Part shown: positions 1 through 6,430 of the stretch, in pieces
How the letters are laid out: each line of letters starts with the position of its first letter
Position numbering within the stretch: the first letter of the stretch is position 1
Source: Desulfomicrobiaceae bacterium
Lineage (GTDB): Bacteria; Desulfobacterota; Desulfovibrionia; Desulfovibrionales; Desulfomicrobiaceae
Direction of reading: 5' to 3'
DNA length: 14,535 bases
NCBI GenBank assembly: GCA_003530935.1
Contig: DPEO01000037.1
Coordinates: 1 to 14,535 of the forward strand
Notes under the pieces: generated by a model
Database searches by the model: none
What the model was told of the DNA's origin: nothing
What the model saw: only the letters and a program-made list of their open reading frames with translations
Position numbers and translations under genes: made by a program

Positions 1-269
1 GGCGCCATGTTGGCCATGACGCAGCCAGCTTCAAGCACCGGCGCGTGGACTTTTTGCTCCGGCCGGGCGAGGATGGCCGCGCTTTCGGCCATGAAGTGCA
101 CTCCGCAGAACACGATATGCTCGGCGGAAAGTTCGGTGACCCTGCGGGCGAGTTCCAGGGAATCGCCCACGAAATGGGCGTGCTCTACGATGGCGTCCGC
201 CTGGTAGTGGTGGGCGAGGATGGCCAGCTGGTGCTGGCGGCGGGCGATCTGTTGGGCAAGACTCGTCAT
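1..269 (-). CDS. nadA: Quinolinate synthase NadA, N-terminal part (cut by window edge)
   Basis: NadA condenses iminoaspartate with dihydroxyacetone phosphate to give quinolinate in de novo NAD synthesis; it is a cytoplasmic [4Fe-4S] enzyme. Only the first 89 residues are present and the gene runs off the left edge. Visible family motifs are LAHHYQADAIVEHAHFVGDS (about residues 18-37), VFCGVHFMAES (53-63) and the segment around Cys83 (EAGCVMANM), which fits the first of the three cluster-binding cysteines. The start is the ATG at 269-267. It overlaps the nadC stop by 4 nt (ATGA) and has an AAGGAGG ribosome binding site 5 nt upstream, inside the end of nadC, so the two are very likely cotranscribed and translationally coupled. 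The other two cluster cysteines lie outside the window. Confidence 0.93.
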   Translation of the reverse strand, partial: MTSLAQQIARRQHQLAILAHHYQADAIVEHAHFVGDSLELARRVTELSAEHIVFCGVHFMAESAAILARPEQKVHAPVLEAGCVMANMA

Positions 270-1129
270 GCGTCCTCCTTGGGGAGCGAGATACGAAGCG
301 ACAGGTCTGCGGCTGGCGCGGAATGGGTGAGGGCGCCCACGGAAATGTAGGTGGGGCCCAGTTCGGCGATGGCGCGCACCGTGGCGAGGGTGACGTTGCC
401 GCTCACTTCCGTCTCCACCTGGCCGGCGATGCGAGCAATGGCTTGCTTCAGCGTGGCGCGGTCCATGTTGTCGAGCATGATGCGTTCCGGAGCCATGGCC
501 AGGGCTTCTTCCACATGGGCCAGGGTGCGGCATTCGATTTCCAAGGGCAGGCTGTGGCCGTAGGCGGCGCGGAGCGCCCTGGCCGCTGCAGTGATGGATC
601 CGGCACGGTCGATATGGTTGTCTTTGAGCATGAGCATGTCGCCAAGACCCATGCGATGGTTGCAGCCGCCGCCCATGCGTACGGCGTATTTTTCGAGAAA
701 ACGCATGCCCGGCGTGGTCTTGCGGGTGTCGAGGATACGCACCCCGGTCCCGGCCACGGCGTCGACAAAGGCGCGGGTAAGCGTGGCGACTCCGCAGAGG
801 TGGCACAGAAAATTGAGCATCACCCGCTCGGCCTTGAGGATGCCTCGGGCTTGGCCGTGGATGCGGGCGAGCTCGGTGCCGGAAGAGACGCGCTCGCCGT
901 CGCGGGCAAAAAGCGTCAGGTGGTAGGGAGCGCCGGTGGCGCCCAACACCAGATCCACGAGAGGCAGTCCCGCAATCACCGCATCTGCTTTGGCCACCAG
1001 GCTGGCGGTGAGCGTGTCTTGGGGATGGAACACCGCCTGGCTCGTGGCATCGGGACCGTCTTCTTCGAGGGCGATGGCGATGAGTTGCTGCAGGTGTTTT
1101 TGGGCAACATCCGGGAATGTAGGGAACAT
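266..1129 (-). CDS. nadC: Nicotinate-nucleotide pyrophosphorylase (carboxylating), quinolinate phosphoribosyltransferase NadC
   Basis: NadC converts quinolinate and PRPP to nicotinate mononucleotide, CO2 and pyrophosphate, using the product of NadA, which is encoded immediately downstream. The 287-residue length is normal for the family. Diagnostic motifs are DTRKTTPGMR (134-143), GGGCNHRMGLGD (153-164), KDNHI (169-173), the LEIEC strand (196-200), IMLDNM (217-222), SGNV (243-246) and ISVGALTHS (262-270), which together build the phosphate, quinolinate and PRPP sites of the type II PRTase barrel. The start is the ATG at 1129-1127, with a GAGG ribosome binding site 7-8 nt upstream. nadC is first and nadA second in this operon; many bacteria have nadB and nadA upstream of nadC. 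Nothing looks truncated or degenerate. Confidence 0.96.
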   Translation of the reverse strand: MFPTFPDVAQKHLQQLIAIALEEDGPDATSQAVFHPQDTLTASLVAKADAVIAGLPLVDLVLGATGAPYHLTLFARDGERVSSGTELARIHGQARGILKAERVMLNFLCHLCGVATLTRAFVDAVAGTGVRILDTRKTTPGMRFLEKYAVRMGGGCNHRMGLGDMLMLKDNHIDRAGSITAAARALRAAYGHSLPLEIECRTLAHVEEALAMAPERIMLDNMDRATLKQAIARIAGQVETEVSGNVTLATVRAIAELGPTYISVGALTHSAPAADLSLRISLPKEDA

Positions 1130-1262
1130 CAGCGTACCTCGATGGTAGTCATGGAGGGCGGGTAGGCGGGATGGGCCGGGGCGTCAAGCTTGCCCAGGCC
1201 ATGGGTCCCGTGTCATGGAACGCGGCAGGTGCGCCTTGCATGAATGCCTATCCGGAGGAGCC
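1130..1262. promoter_or_regulatory. Divergent intergenic region between nadC and the TPR gene; tentative nadC promoter
   Basis: This 133-bp gap separates nadC (minus) from the TPR gene (plus), so it should hold promoters for both directions. On the minus strand a TTGACG hexamer (complement of 1182-1187) lies 17 nt from TACCCG (complement of 1159-1164). The spacing fits a sigma70 promoter but the -10 match is poor. I found no convincing plus-strand promoter, no good sigma54 -24/-12 site and no recognisable NAD-repressor operator. Confidence 0.25.
1254..1260 (+). promoter_or_regulatory. Ribosome binding site that fixes the TPR-protein start
   Basis: GGAGGAG stands just before the ATG at 1263. 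The open frame extends upstream to an ATG at 1215, but that one lacks a comparable site, so 1263 is the better start. The spacing is a little short. Confidence 0.75.
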
Positions 1263-3857
1263 ATGCCTCGTCTTGCCGCCTTGCTCGAGAAGATCCCCCA
1301 ACCTGGTCGACCCCGCCTGGTATGTAATGGCTTTGCCTGCTGGGTGGTGCACGGGCAAGAACTTGCCTCGACGTTTTTTCAATCCCTCTCCGAGGCCGGC
1401 GGTTGGTCGCTGGTGGAGGAGCCCCAGCAAGCGCTGTGGTTTTTCCCCAATATCAGTGTGCTCTTTGGGCTCATTCGGCTGCACAATTGGTCCCGGCTTC
1501 ATGCGGCGTCCACGGCCCTCATCGTCTTTGACGCCAGCTTGGTGGTAGATGAGAACCTCAGTCAATCCATTAATATTAAACCGGAATTCACGGGCATTTC
1601 CTTCGATTTTCCCAAGCGCATGCTCATCCGGGTCAATGCCCGGCTGCGGGACCAAGGCCGCAGTCTGCCCGGAGTGGCCTTCAAGCAGACCGCCTCTACC
1701 GATGGCTTGCCGGGCGAGTGGTTCGATCTTGGGGCCAGTGATCAACTCACGCCTACGGTGAATCTCCAGTGGTTGGGCCTGATCCGGCCCTTGGGTCCTC
1801 GCGAGGACAAGCAGACGGGCAAAGGCTGGCGTGCGCATTTCGAGCGTTTGGAGCCTATCCTTTCTAAGAACAAGGTGGCCTATCTCCAGGGTGAAGACCT
1901 CGCTTTGGTGCTGCGCATCTCTTCTTTGGAGAAGATGCGTTCTGTGCTCTTCGACATCTTGGCGCTGTTGGAGGACAATCAGCAAGCCCTGTGGCCGTGC
2001 GTGTATCTTTTCGTGGAATCCACGGATTTAAGCTTTGCGCCGGACTTGCCGCGACGTATTCGGCACATTTGGGAGCAGCTCGAGCCCAACGCGGTGCACG
2101 CGCCTTTGGTGACGGTCTTCCAATTGGCCGACTCCCGCATCCAGGCGGTGGACTGTCGCTACTCCCTGAAAAACACCAAGATCACGGATTTGTTCCAAGT
2201 GGTGCTGTTGTCGCGGGGATCCAGCCGGGTGCATGGCACCCTGAACATCTTCCTGCCGGCAAGCCTGGTGGTGGGCGGCCGGAGACCATGCTTTTACTGC
2301 GGCATGCGCAGCCATGGTCCGAGCCAGTGCCCGAGCAAGCGGCTTTTTCCCACTAATCTTCAAGTATCTGCGTTGGCGCGGGTGGCGCGCATGGATTTGA
2401 TGGAGATGCCGGCCATCATGGAGCGGTTGGAAAAGGCATTGGGTGAGGACCCGCTGCAGACATTGCCGGACCTTTTAGAGGATCGAACCCCGGAGGCCAT
2501 TGTAGCGCAAGCCGTGTTCGACGTGTCCGTGCATCTGCAGCTGCGCATGGCCCAGATGGTGTGGCGGGCTCGGGGCAAGGACTGGCCGCGCGGCATCGAG
2601 GACTCCGGAGGCGCGGTGGATGAATCCGTGGTGCAAGCCCTGGAGAGTCTGCGTACTGGCAATCCCGATCGTGCGTTGGAGCGGCTGGATCAGGCGTTGA
2701 TGCGCGCCCGGCGGAACTACCAGCCGCGGGTGCTGCTGGGCTTTCTGTCCATGGAGCGCGATGAACCCAAACGGGCGGCGGAATTTTGGGACGAAGCCCT
2801 CTCCTTGGCCTACACCTCCCTGCAACGTTCCTATATTTTACTGCTTTTGGGGCGGTTACGCGAGGTCGCCGGAGACCATACCGATGCCGTTCGGTTCTAT
2901 TCCCGCGCCCACCGGGAATCGCCGAGATTTTTCGCGGCGAAATATCGCCAGTCGGTATGTATGCTCAAAAGTGGTTTTATCAACGAGGCTCTCGGATTTT
3001 TTCGGGAAATCGTTTCCCAAGATCCAGACATATTTTCCATGCTGCTTTTGGATCCAGAGCTCGAATCAGGGAGAACACATCTGCACGCGATGTTGTGGGA
3101 TTTATGGAGTGATGCGCAATCAAAGAAAGAAGATATCGTTGGGAGTGTTCAAAACATAAATGAACTTCTAAGGCAGTGGCTTCCTGAAAATCATCCTGCA
3201 TATAAAACTTTTTATGATCGCATCCAAACGCTTTCTTCTTATGTTGGAATCAATAACTACGTTGCTTTTTCTAAAATTATCAATGGAGCGATTGCAGTAA
3301 AAAATGATATTCAGGAGAGAGTCAAAAAAGATATCGAAGAGATGTATCAAAAGCGCGAATCCATACTGGAACGACTGCATCAAATCCACCGCGAGGCGTC
3401 GTGGTTCCCATTTCCGTCCATGCTTTCCAAGTTTACGAAAGTATTCAACAAGTGCGCAAGTGACCTCGATCTGGTCAATCAATTGGACCTCCACGTCCCG
3501 GAAAAATTTCATCAGGGGCACGAAGCATTGGAGCGGGCGGCAGAAGGATTGGATTTTTTGGAGCGCCAGTTGCTTTGGCTGCAGGGCGTGCGCAATGGGG
3601 CGCTCTTTCTGCTCTTGGCAGGCCGGTATCTCTTGGTGTTCGAGCTCGTCGCCCTGCTGGTGGCGGCGGCGGTGGCCTTTGGTCTGGCGCTGTTGGTCCC
3701 GCCGGGCACGGCCTTGGGGCAATTGATCCATGCAGATCGCTGGCAAGTGCTCAACGTGTGTATTCTGATTTTCAGTTTCGTGGCCGTGGTGCTCACGGCC
3801 TTGCGTGCATCCAGCCGCTTCGAGACGTACCGGGACGCGGTATTGAGGGGAAAATGA
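1263..3857 (+). CDS. TPR protein with CCHC zinc-knuckle motif and C-terminal membrane anchor, function unknown
   Basis: This 864-residue protein is not one I can name. Its N-terminal ~340 residues match no domain I recognise and show no signal peptide. A C-X2-C-X4-H-X4-C zinc-knuckle pattern follows at Cys343, Cys346, His351 and Cys356. Residues about 456-595 look like degenerate TPR helices with motifs such as NPDRALERLDQAL and DHTDAVRFYSRAH. Residues about 680-712 are charged and probably coiled coil. Two hydrophobic segments (about 790-812 and 829-849) near the C-terminus indicate a membrane-anchored protein with a long, probably cytoplasmic N-terminal part. TPRs bind proteins, so a scaffold role is plausible. 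The stop overlaps the start of the downstream GT9 gene by 4 nt (ATGA), which suggests linked function. The stretch coding for about residues 576-729 is much more AT-rich than its surroundings. Expression as a protein is near certain; its role is open. Confidence 0.85.
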   Translation: MPRLAALLEKIPQPGRPRLVCNGFACWVVHGQELASTFFQSLSEAGGWSLVEEPQQALWFFPNISVLFGLIRLHNWSRLHAASTALIVFDASLVVDENLSQSINIKPEFTGISFDFPKRMLIRVNARLRDQGRSLPGVAFKQTASTDGLPGEWFDLGASDQLTPTVNLQWLGLIRPLGPREDKQTGKGWRAHFERLEPILSKNKVAYLQGEDLALVLRISSLEKMRSVLFDILALLEDNQQALWPCVYLFVESTDLSFAPDLPRRIRHIWEQLEPNAVHAPLVTVFQLADSRIQAVDCRYSLKNTKITDLFQVVLLSRGSSRVHGTLNIFLPASLVVGGRRPCFYCGMRSHGPSQCPSKRLFPTNLQVSALARVARMDLMEMPAIMERLEKALGEDPLQTLPDLLEDRTPEAIVAQAVFDVSVHLQLRMAQMVWRARGKDWPRGIEDSGGAVDESVVQALESLRTGNPDRALERLDQALMRARRNYQPRVLLGFLSMERDEPKRAAEFWDEALSLAYTSLQRSYILLLLGRLREVAGDHTDAVRFYSRAHRESPRFFAAKYRQSVCMLKSGFINEALGFFREIVSQDPDIFSMLLLDPELESGRTHLHAMLWDLWSDAQSKKEDIVGSVQNINELLRQWLPENHPAYKTFYDRIQTLSSYVGINNYVAFSKIINGAIAVKNDIQERVKKDIEEMYQKRESILERLHQIHREASWFPFPSMLSKFTKVFNKCASDLDLVNQLDLHVPEKFHQGHEALERAAEGLDFLERQLLWLQGVRNGALFLLLAGRYLLVFELVALLVAAAVAFGLALLVPPGTALGQLIHADRWQVLNVCILIFSFVAVVLTALRASSRFETYRDAVLRGK
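2289..2330 (+). other. CCHC zinc-knuckle motif within the TPR protein
   Basis: These codons spell CFYCGMRSHGPSQC, an exact C-X2-C-X4-H-X4-C pattern followed by a basic residue (CPSKR). The pattern is typical of retroviral nucleocapsid and eukaryotic RNA-binding zinc knuckles. Zinc or nucleic acid binding here is inferred from the pattern only. Confidence 0.6.
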
Positions 3858-5392
3858 CATCGACTGCTCGCGTCCTGCTGCTCAATCTCACCCGTTTTGG
3901 CGACCTCATTCAGACGCAGGGAGTCATTCATGGTTTGCGGAACCAGGGGGATGCGGTGGGGTTGGTGTGTGTGGACGCCTTCGCCGATGCCGCGCGGCTT
4001 CTTGCGGGATTGGATGCGGTGTTCGTCCTGCCCGGAGCAGGGCTTTTGGCACAGATGGATCGATGTTGGCCAGACGCCTTGCGGCGACTCGGGCGCTTGC
4101 GGGAGGCGGTGCGGGACTTTGCCCCGCAACGGGTCATCAATCTGACGCCTACGGTAGCTTCCCGTCTGCTTTCCCGCTTTTTGGCCGGATCCACAGGGGC
4201 GGCCCAAGACGGCTTTGTGGTGGACAGCCAGGGCTTTGGCTCCGCCACCACCCGGTGGGCGGACTTTCTTCAGGCGGTCTCCGCTCATCGCGGCTGCAGT
4301 CCATTCAACCTCGTGGACATCATGGCGCGCATGAGCGGGGTTGCGCCTCCGGTGCATTCGCACCTTGCCGCGCCTCTGCGCGACGCGCCGGAGCTTCCTG
4401 CGTGGAGCGCAGGGCGGGTGGCCATTCAGTTGGGAGCCAGCCATCCTTCCCGGCGCTACCCGGTGGCGGGTTTCGTGGCTGCGGCGCGCAGCCTGCATGC
4501 TGAGACCGGCCGCATGGTGGTCCTCGTGGGCTCTGGGGGTGAGAGCCCATTGGCGGAGAAGTTTTTGGCCTTGGCGGATTTTCCGTGCGTGAGCCTGGTC
4601 GGCCAGACAGACCTTGGTCAACTGGCGGCAGTCCTTGCCCAGTGCCAGGCGCTTTTGACCAACGACACCGGGACCATGCATCTGGCTGCCGGCTTAGGTG
4701 TGCCGGTGGTGGCGATTTTTTTGGCTACAGCCCAGCCGTGGGATACCGGCCCCGCCCAGGACGGGGCCATTTGTCTGGAGCCGGACATGGCCTGCCACCC
4801 ATGTGCCTTCGGAACCACGTGCCCTCGCGAGCGCGCCTGCCGCGGCCATATTCCGGGGGGAGCGCTGGGTATGGCCATGGCCCAGTGGTTGGAACATGGC
4901 CACTGGCCGGCGTCGGGTTTGTCTGGAGTCCGGGTATGGCGGGTTGCCCGGGACGACGCCGGCTTTTGGGATCTAGAATCTCTCTCCGGGCACGGCGCTT
5001 TGTGGCGCTCGCAGTGGATCGCGCAGATACGACCCCTGTATCGCCAATTTCTTGACGATCTCCCCCTTTGCACCACGGGCCAGTTCATGGAGCAGGCGCC
5101 AACGCGGCTGCGTGAGGGCTTGCCGGTGGTCGCGGGTTTTCTCGCCGTCGTGGCCGCCCAAGCCGAGGCCTTGGCCCTGGGGGGCGGCCCCCTTCTGGGC
5201 CGCAAGCTCATGCCCCATTGTCAGCGGGTGGAGGACGCCTTGCTGGCGGTGCCGGAGCTGGCTCCCTTGGGGGTGCTTTGGCAGCTGACCTGGCGCGGCC
5301 AACAGGATTTGCGTGCCTTGGCAGCCCTGGCCCAACGTTTTCGCGACATGACGGCGGCCATGGCGGATGTGATTGGCATCAAGTTTGAATAG
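3854..5392 (+). CDS. Glycosyltransferase family 9 (heptosyltransferase-like) protein with C-terminal extension
   Basis: This 512-residue protein resembles the ADP-heptose:LPS heptosyltransferases of family GT9, which transfer a sugar from a nucleotide donor to a surface glycan or protein on the cytoplasmic side. The N-terminal half begins with the family's LLLNLTRFGDLIQTQGVIHG (residues about 7-26). The C-terminal Rossmann half shows IQLGASHPSRRYP, VVLVGSGGES, the donor-site motif TNDTGTMHLAAGLGVPVVAIF around Asn270-Asp271, and a cysteine cluster at 314, 317, 323 and 329 (C-X2-C-X5-C-X5-C). The GT9 fold should end near residue 350-360; the last ~155 residues are an extension I do not recognise. 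The start overlaps the TPR gene's stop by 4 nt. LPS core or flagellin/surface-protein glycosylation are both possible; the acceptor cannot be read from sequence. Confidence 0.88.
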   Translation: MTSTARVLLLNLTRFGDLIQTQGVIHGLRNQGDAVGLVCVDAFADAARLLAGLDAVFVLPGAGLLAQMDRCWPDALRRLGRLREAVRDFAPQRVINLTPTVASRLLSRFLAGSTGAAQDGFVVDSQGFGSATTRWADFLQAVSAHRGCSPFNLVDIMARMSGVAPPVHSHLAAPLRDAPELPAWSAGRVAIQLGASHPSRRYPVAGFVAAARSLHAETGRMVVLVGSGGESPLAEKFLALADFPCVSLVGQTDLGQLAAVLAQCQALLTNDTGTMHLAAGLGVPVVAIFLATAQPWDTGPAQDGAICLEPDMACHPCAFGTTCPRERACRGHIPGGALGMAMAQWLEHGHWPASGLSGVRVWRVARDDAGFWDLESLSGHGALWRSQWIAQIRPLYRQFLDDLPLCTTGQFMEQAPTRLREGLPVVAGFLAVVAAQAEALALGGGPLLGRKLMPHCQRVEDALLAVPELAPLGVLWQLTWRGQQDLRALAALAQRFRDMTAAMADVIGIKFE

Positions 5393-5433
5393 CACCAGCC
5401 GATCCCAGAACCTTTTTCCGCCTGGAGGAAGCC

Positions 5434-6039
5434 ATGATTATTGTGGATGGCCAGCAGTCGTCCTTGGAACTGAAGCAGTTTGCGAATCTGGAGCAGGTCC
5501 TGGAGCGGGTCATGGAAGATGGCCGCATGCAGGATCGCATCGTCACCGACGTCTTGGTCAATGGTGAAGCATTTTCAGAAATTTATCCGCATCAGGCCGA
5601 AGACGTGGACATCTCGTTTGTGGACAAAGTGGAAGTCGTCTCGGTTTCTGTGGCGGAAATGGGGATGAGCATCGCCCGGGAACTCTACAAGGTCATTTCC
5701 TTGATGCAAAAGGCGGCGAAACGTACGGCCGAGCTTTTCCGCTTGGCCGATGATGGCGCTGCCCTGGAGATGTATTCGGACCTCACGGAAGTGTGCCGTG
5801 ATTTTCTCAATATGGTCGGCGTACTGCGAGCCGAGTTTTCCCTGCAAAATTTGTCCGCGTTTGAGCAATCTGTGGCGGATCTCTCGGCCTTGTTTTCCGA
5901 GATGATCGAGATCCAGGAAAACGAGGACTGGATTCTGCTCGCAGACCTTTTGGAGTACGAATTCCTCCCCTTGGTGGAAAAGACCAAGACTGTGGTGGCA
6001 CAGCTGCGGGAGAGCATGAAGGCTGTGGTCCATGGCTGA
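5434..6039 (+). CDS. Conserved-looking 201-residue protein of unknown function
   Basis: I do not recognise this protein. It has 201 residues, is acidic and has no signal peptide or membrane segment. Residues 1-70 alternate short hydrophobic strands with one helix (IIVDGQQSSLELKQF, DVLVNGEAF, VDISFVDKVEVVSVS) and could form a small beta-rich domain. Residues about 75-201 look all-helical with heptad-like hydrophobic spacing. The ATG at 5434 has a good GGAGG site at 5424-5428. It lies 41 nt after the GT9 gene and overlaps the next gene by 8 nt, so it belongs to the same array. Its codon use and composition match the neighbours, which supports a real gene. A chaperone or assembly factor for the neighbouring glycosylation or surface function is a guess. 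Confidence 0.8.
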   Translation: MIIVDGQQSSLELKQFANLEQVLERVMEDGRMQDRIVTDVLVNGEAFSEIYPHQAEDVDISFVDKVEVVSVSVAEMGMSIARELYKVISLMQKAAKRTAELFRLADDGAALEMYSDLTEVCRDFLNMVGVLRAEFSLQNLSAFEQSVADLSALFSEMIEIQENEDWILLADLLEYEFLPLVEKTKTVVAQLRESMKAVVHG

Positions 6040-6352
6040 CACTCGAGCGCGCTGGGAGGAGTTGGTCCGGGCCGAAGAAAAGGCCTTGGCCCAAGGAGAA
6101 GAGGCCGTGGCCGCGTCCTTGGCCCGGCAGCGCCTCCACCTCTTGGAGGCCGCCTTGGCCCGCGGCGAAGTCCTGCCTTTTGTGGCCATGGCCCGCACCC
6201 AGGAGCGTCTCCGGGCTCAAGCCCAGGCCCTGCGCTGCACGTTGGAACAGCGCCTTGCCGAGGCGCGGCAGCAGAGCCGGCGGGTGCGTGGCTACCGTGT
6301 GGGCGCCGGTCTGGTGACCGGCGCAGCCGTGGCCGTGGATCGTCGCGGTTAG
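6032..6352 (+). CDS. Small coiled-coil protein of unknown function
   Basis: This 106-residue protein starts inside the end of the previous gene (8-nt overlap), which implies coupled translation. Residues 1-90 are almost entirely Ala/Glu/Arg/Leu-rich helix and likely form a coiled coil or helical hairpin. The last ~17 residues (GYRVGAGLVTGAAVAVDRRG) are less charged. There is no signal peptide. Its size, helical make-up and a tail ending in a Tyr...Asp-Arg pattern recall flagellar export chaperones such as FliT/FlgN, but I see no decisive motif, so that is only a weak possibility. It ends the array that begins with the TPR gene. The high-GC frame without stops makes overprediction possible, though the overlap and position argue for a real gene. 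Confidence 0.65.
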   Translation: MADTRARWEELVRAEEKALAQGEEAVAASLARQRLHLLEAALARGEVLPFVAMARTQERLRAQAQALRCTLEQRLAEARQQSRRVRGYRVGAGLVTGAAVAVDRRG

Positions 6353-6370
6353 ACTCCTCTTGGGCCTTGA

Positions 6371-6428
6371 CCCCCTTTGCCTCCCCCAGGCACAAGTCCC
6401 CCGGTCTTGCCATCCAGACAGGGGGACT
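6371..6428 (+). promoter_or_regulatory. uvrC leader: C-tracts and hairpin covering the ribosome binding site
   Basis: The segment AGTCCCCC (6395-6402) is a perfect inverted repeat of GGGGGACT (6421-6428), with an 18-nt loop. The right arm contains the GGGGGA that serves as the ribosome binding site for the uvrC ATG at 6431. Two more CCCCC tracts upstream (6371-6375 and 6383-6387) could pair with the same G-tract. There is no T-run, so this is not an ordinary terminator. It could limit uvrC translation; no experimental support is available from sequence. Confidence 0.4.
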
Positions 6429-6430
6429 CG

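Noticed and set aside
1190..1218. TTGCCC - 17 nt - TCATGG as a plus-strand promoter
   Set aside because: The -10 hexamer hardly resembles TATAAT, so this is no better than chance.
1232..1245. GGTGCGCCTTGCA as a possible sigma54 -24/-12 promoter
   Set aside because: The GG-to-GC distance is 8 or 12 nt, depending on the GG chosen, instead of the required 10.
3575..3853. Possible upstream extension of the GT9 gene
   Set aside because: This part is out of frame with, and overlaps, the TPR protein's membrane segments; the GT9 N-terminal motif starts right after the ATG at 3854.
6377..6430. Earlier uvrC start giving 18 extra residues
   Set aside because: No ribosome binding site precedes 6377, and UvrC proteins normally begin close to the PGVY motif, which favours 6431.
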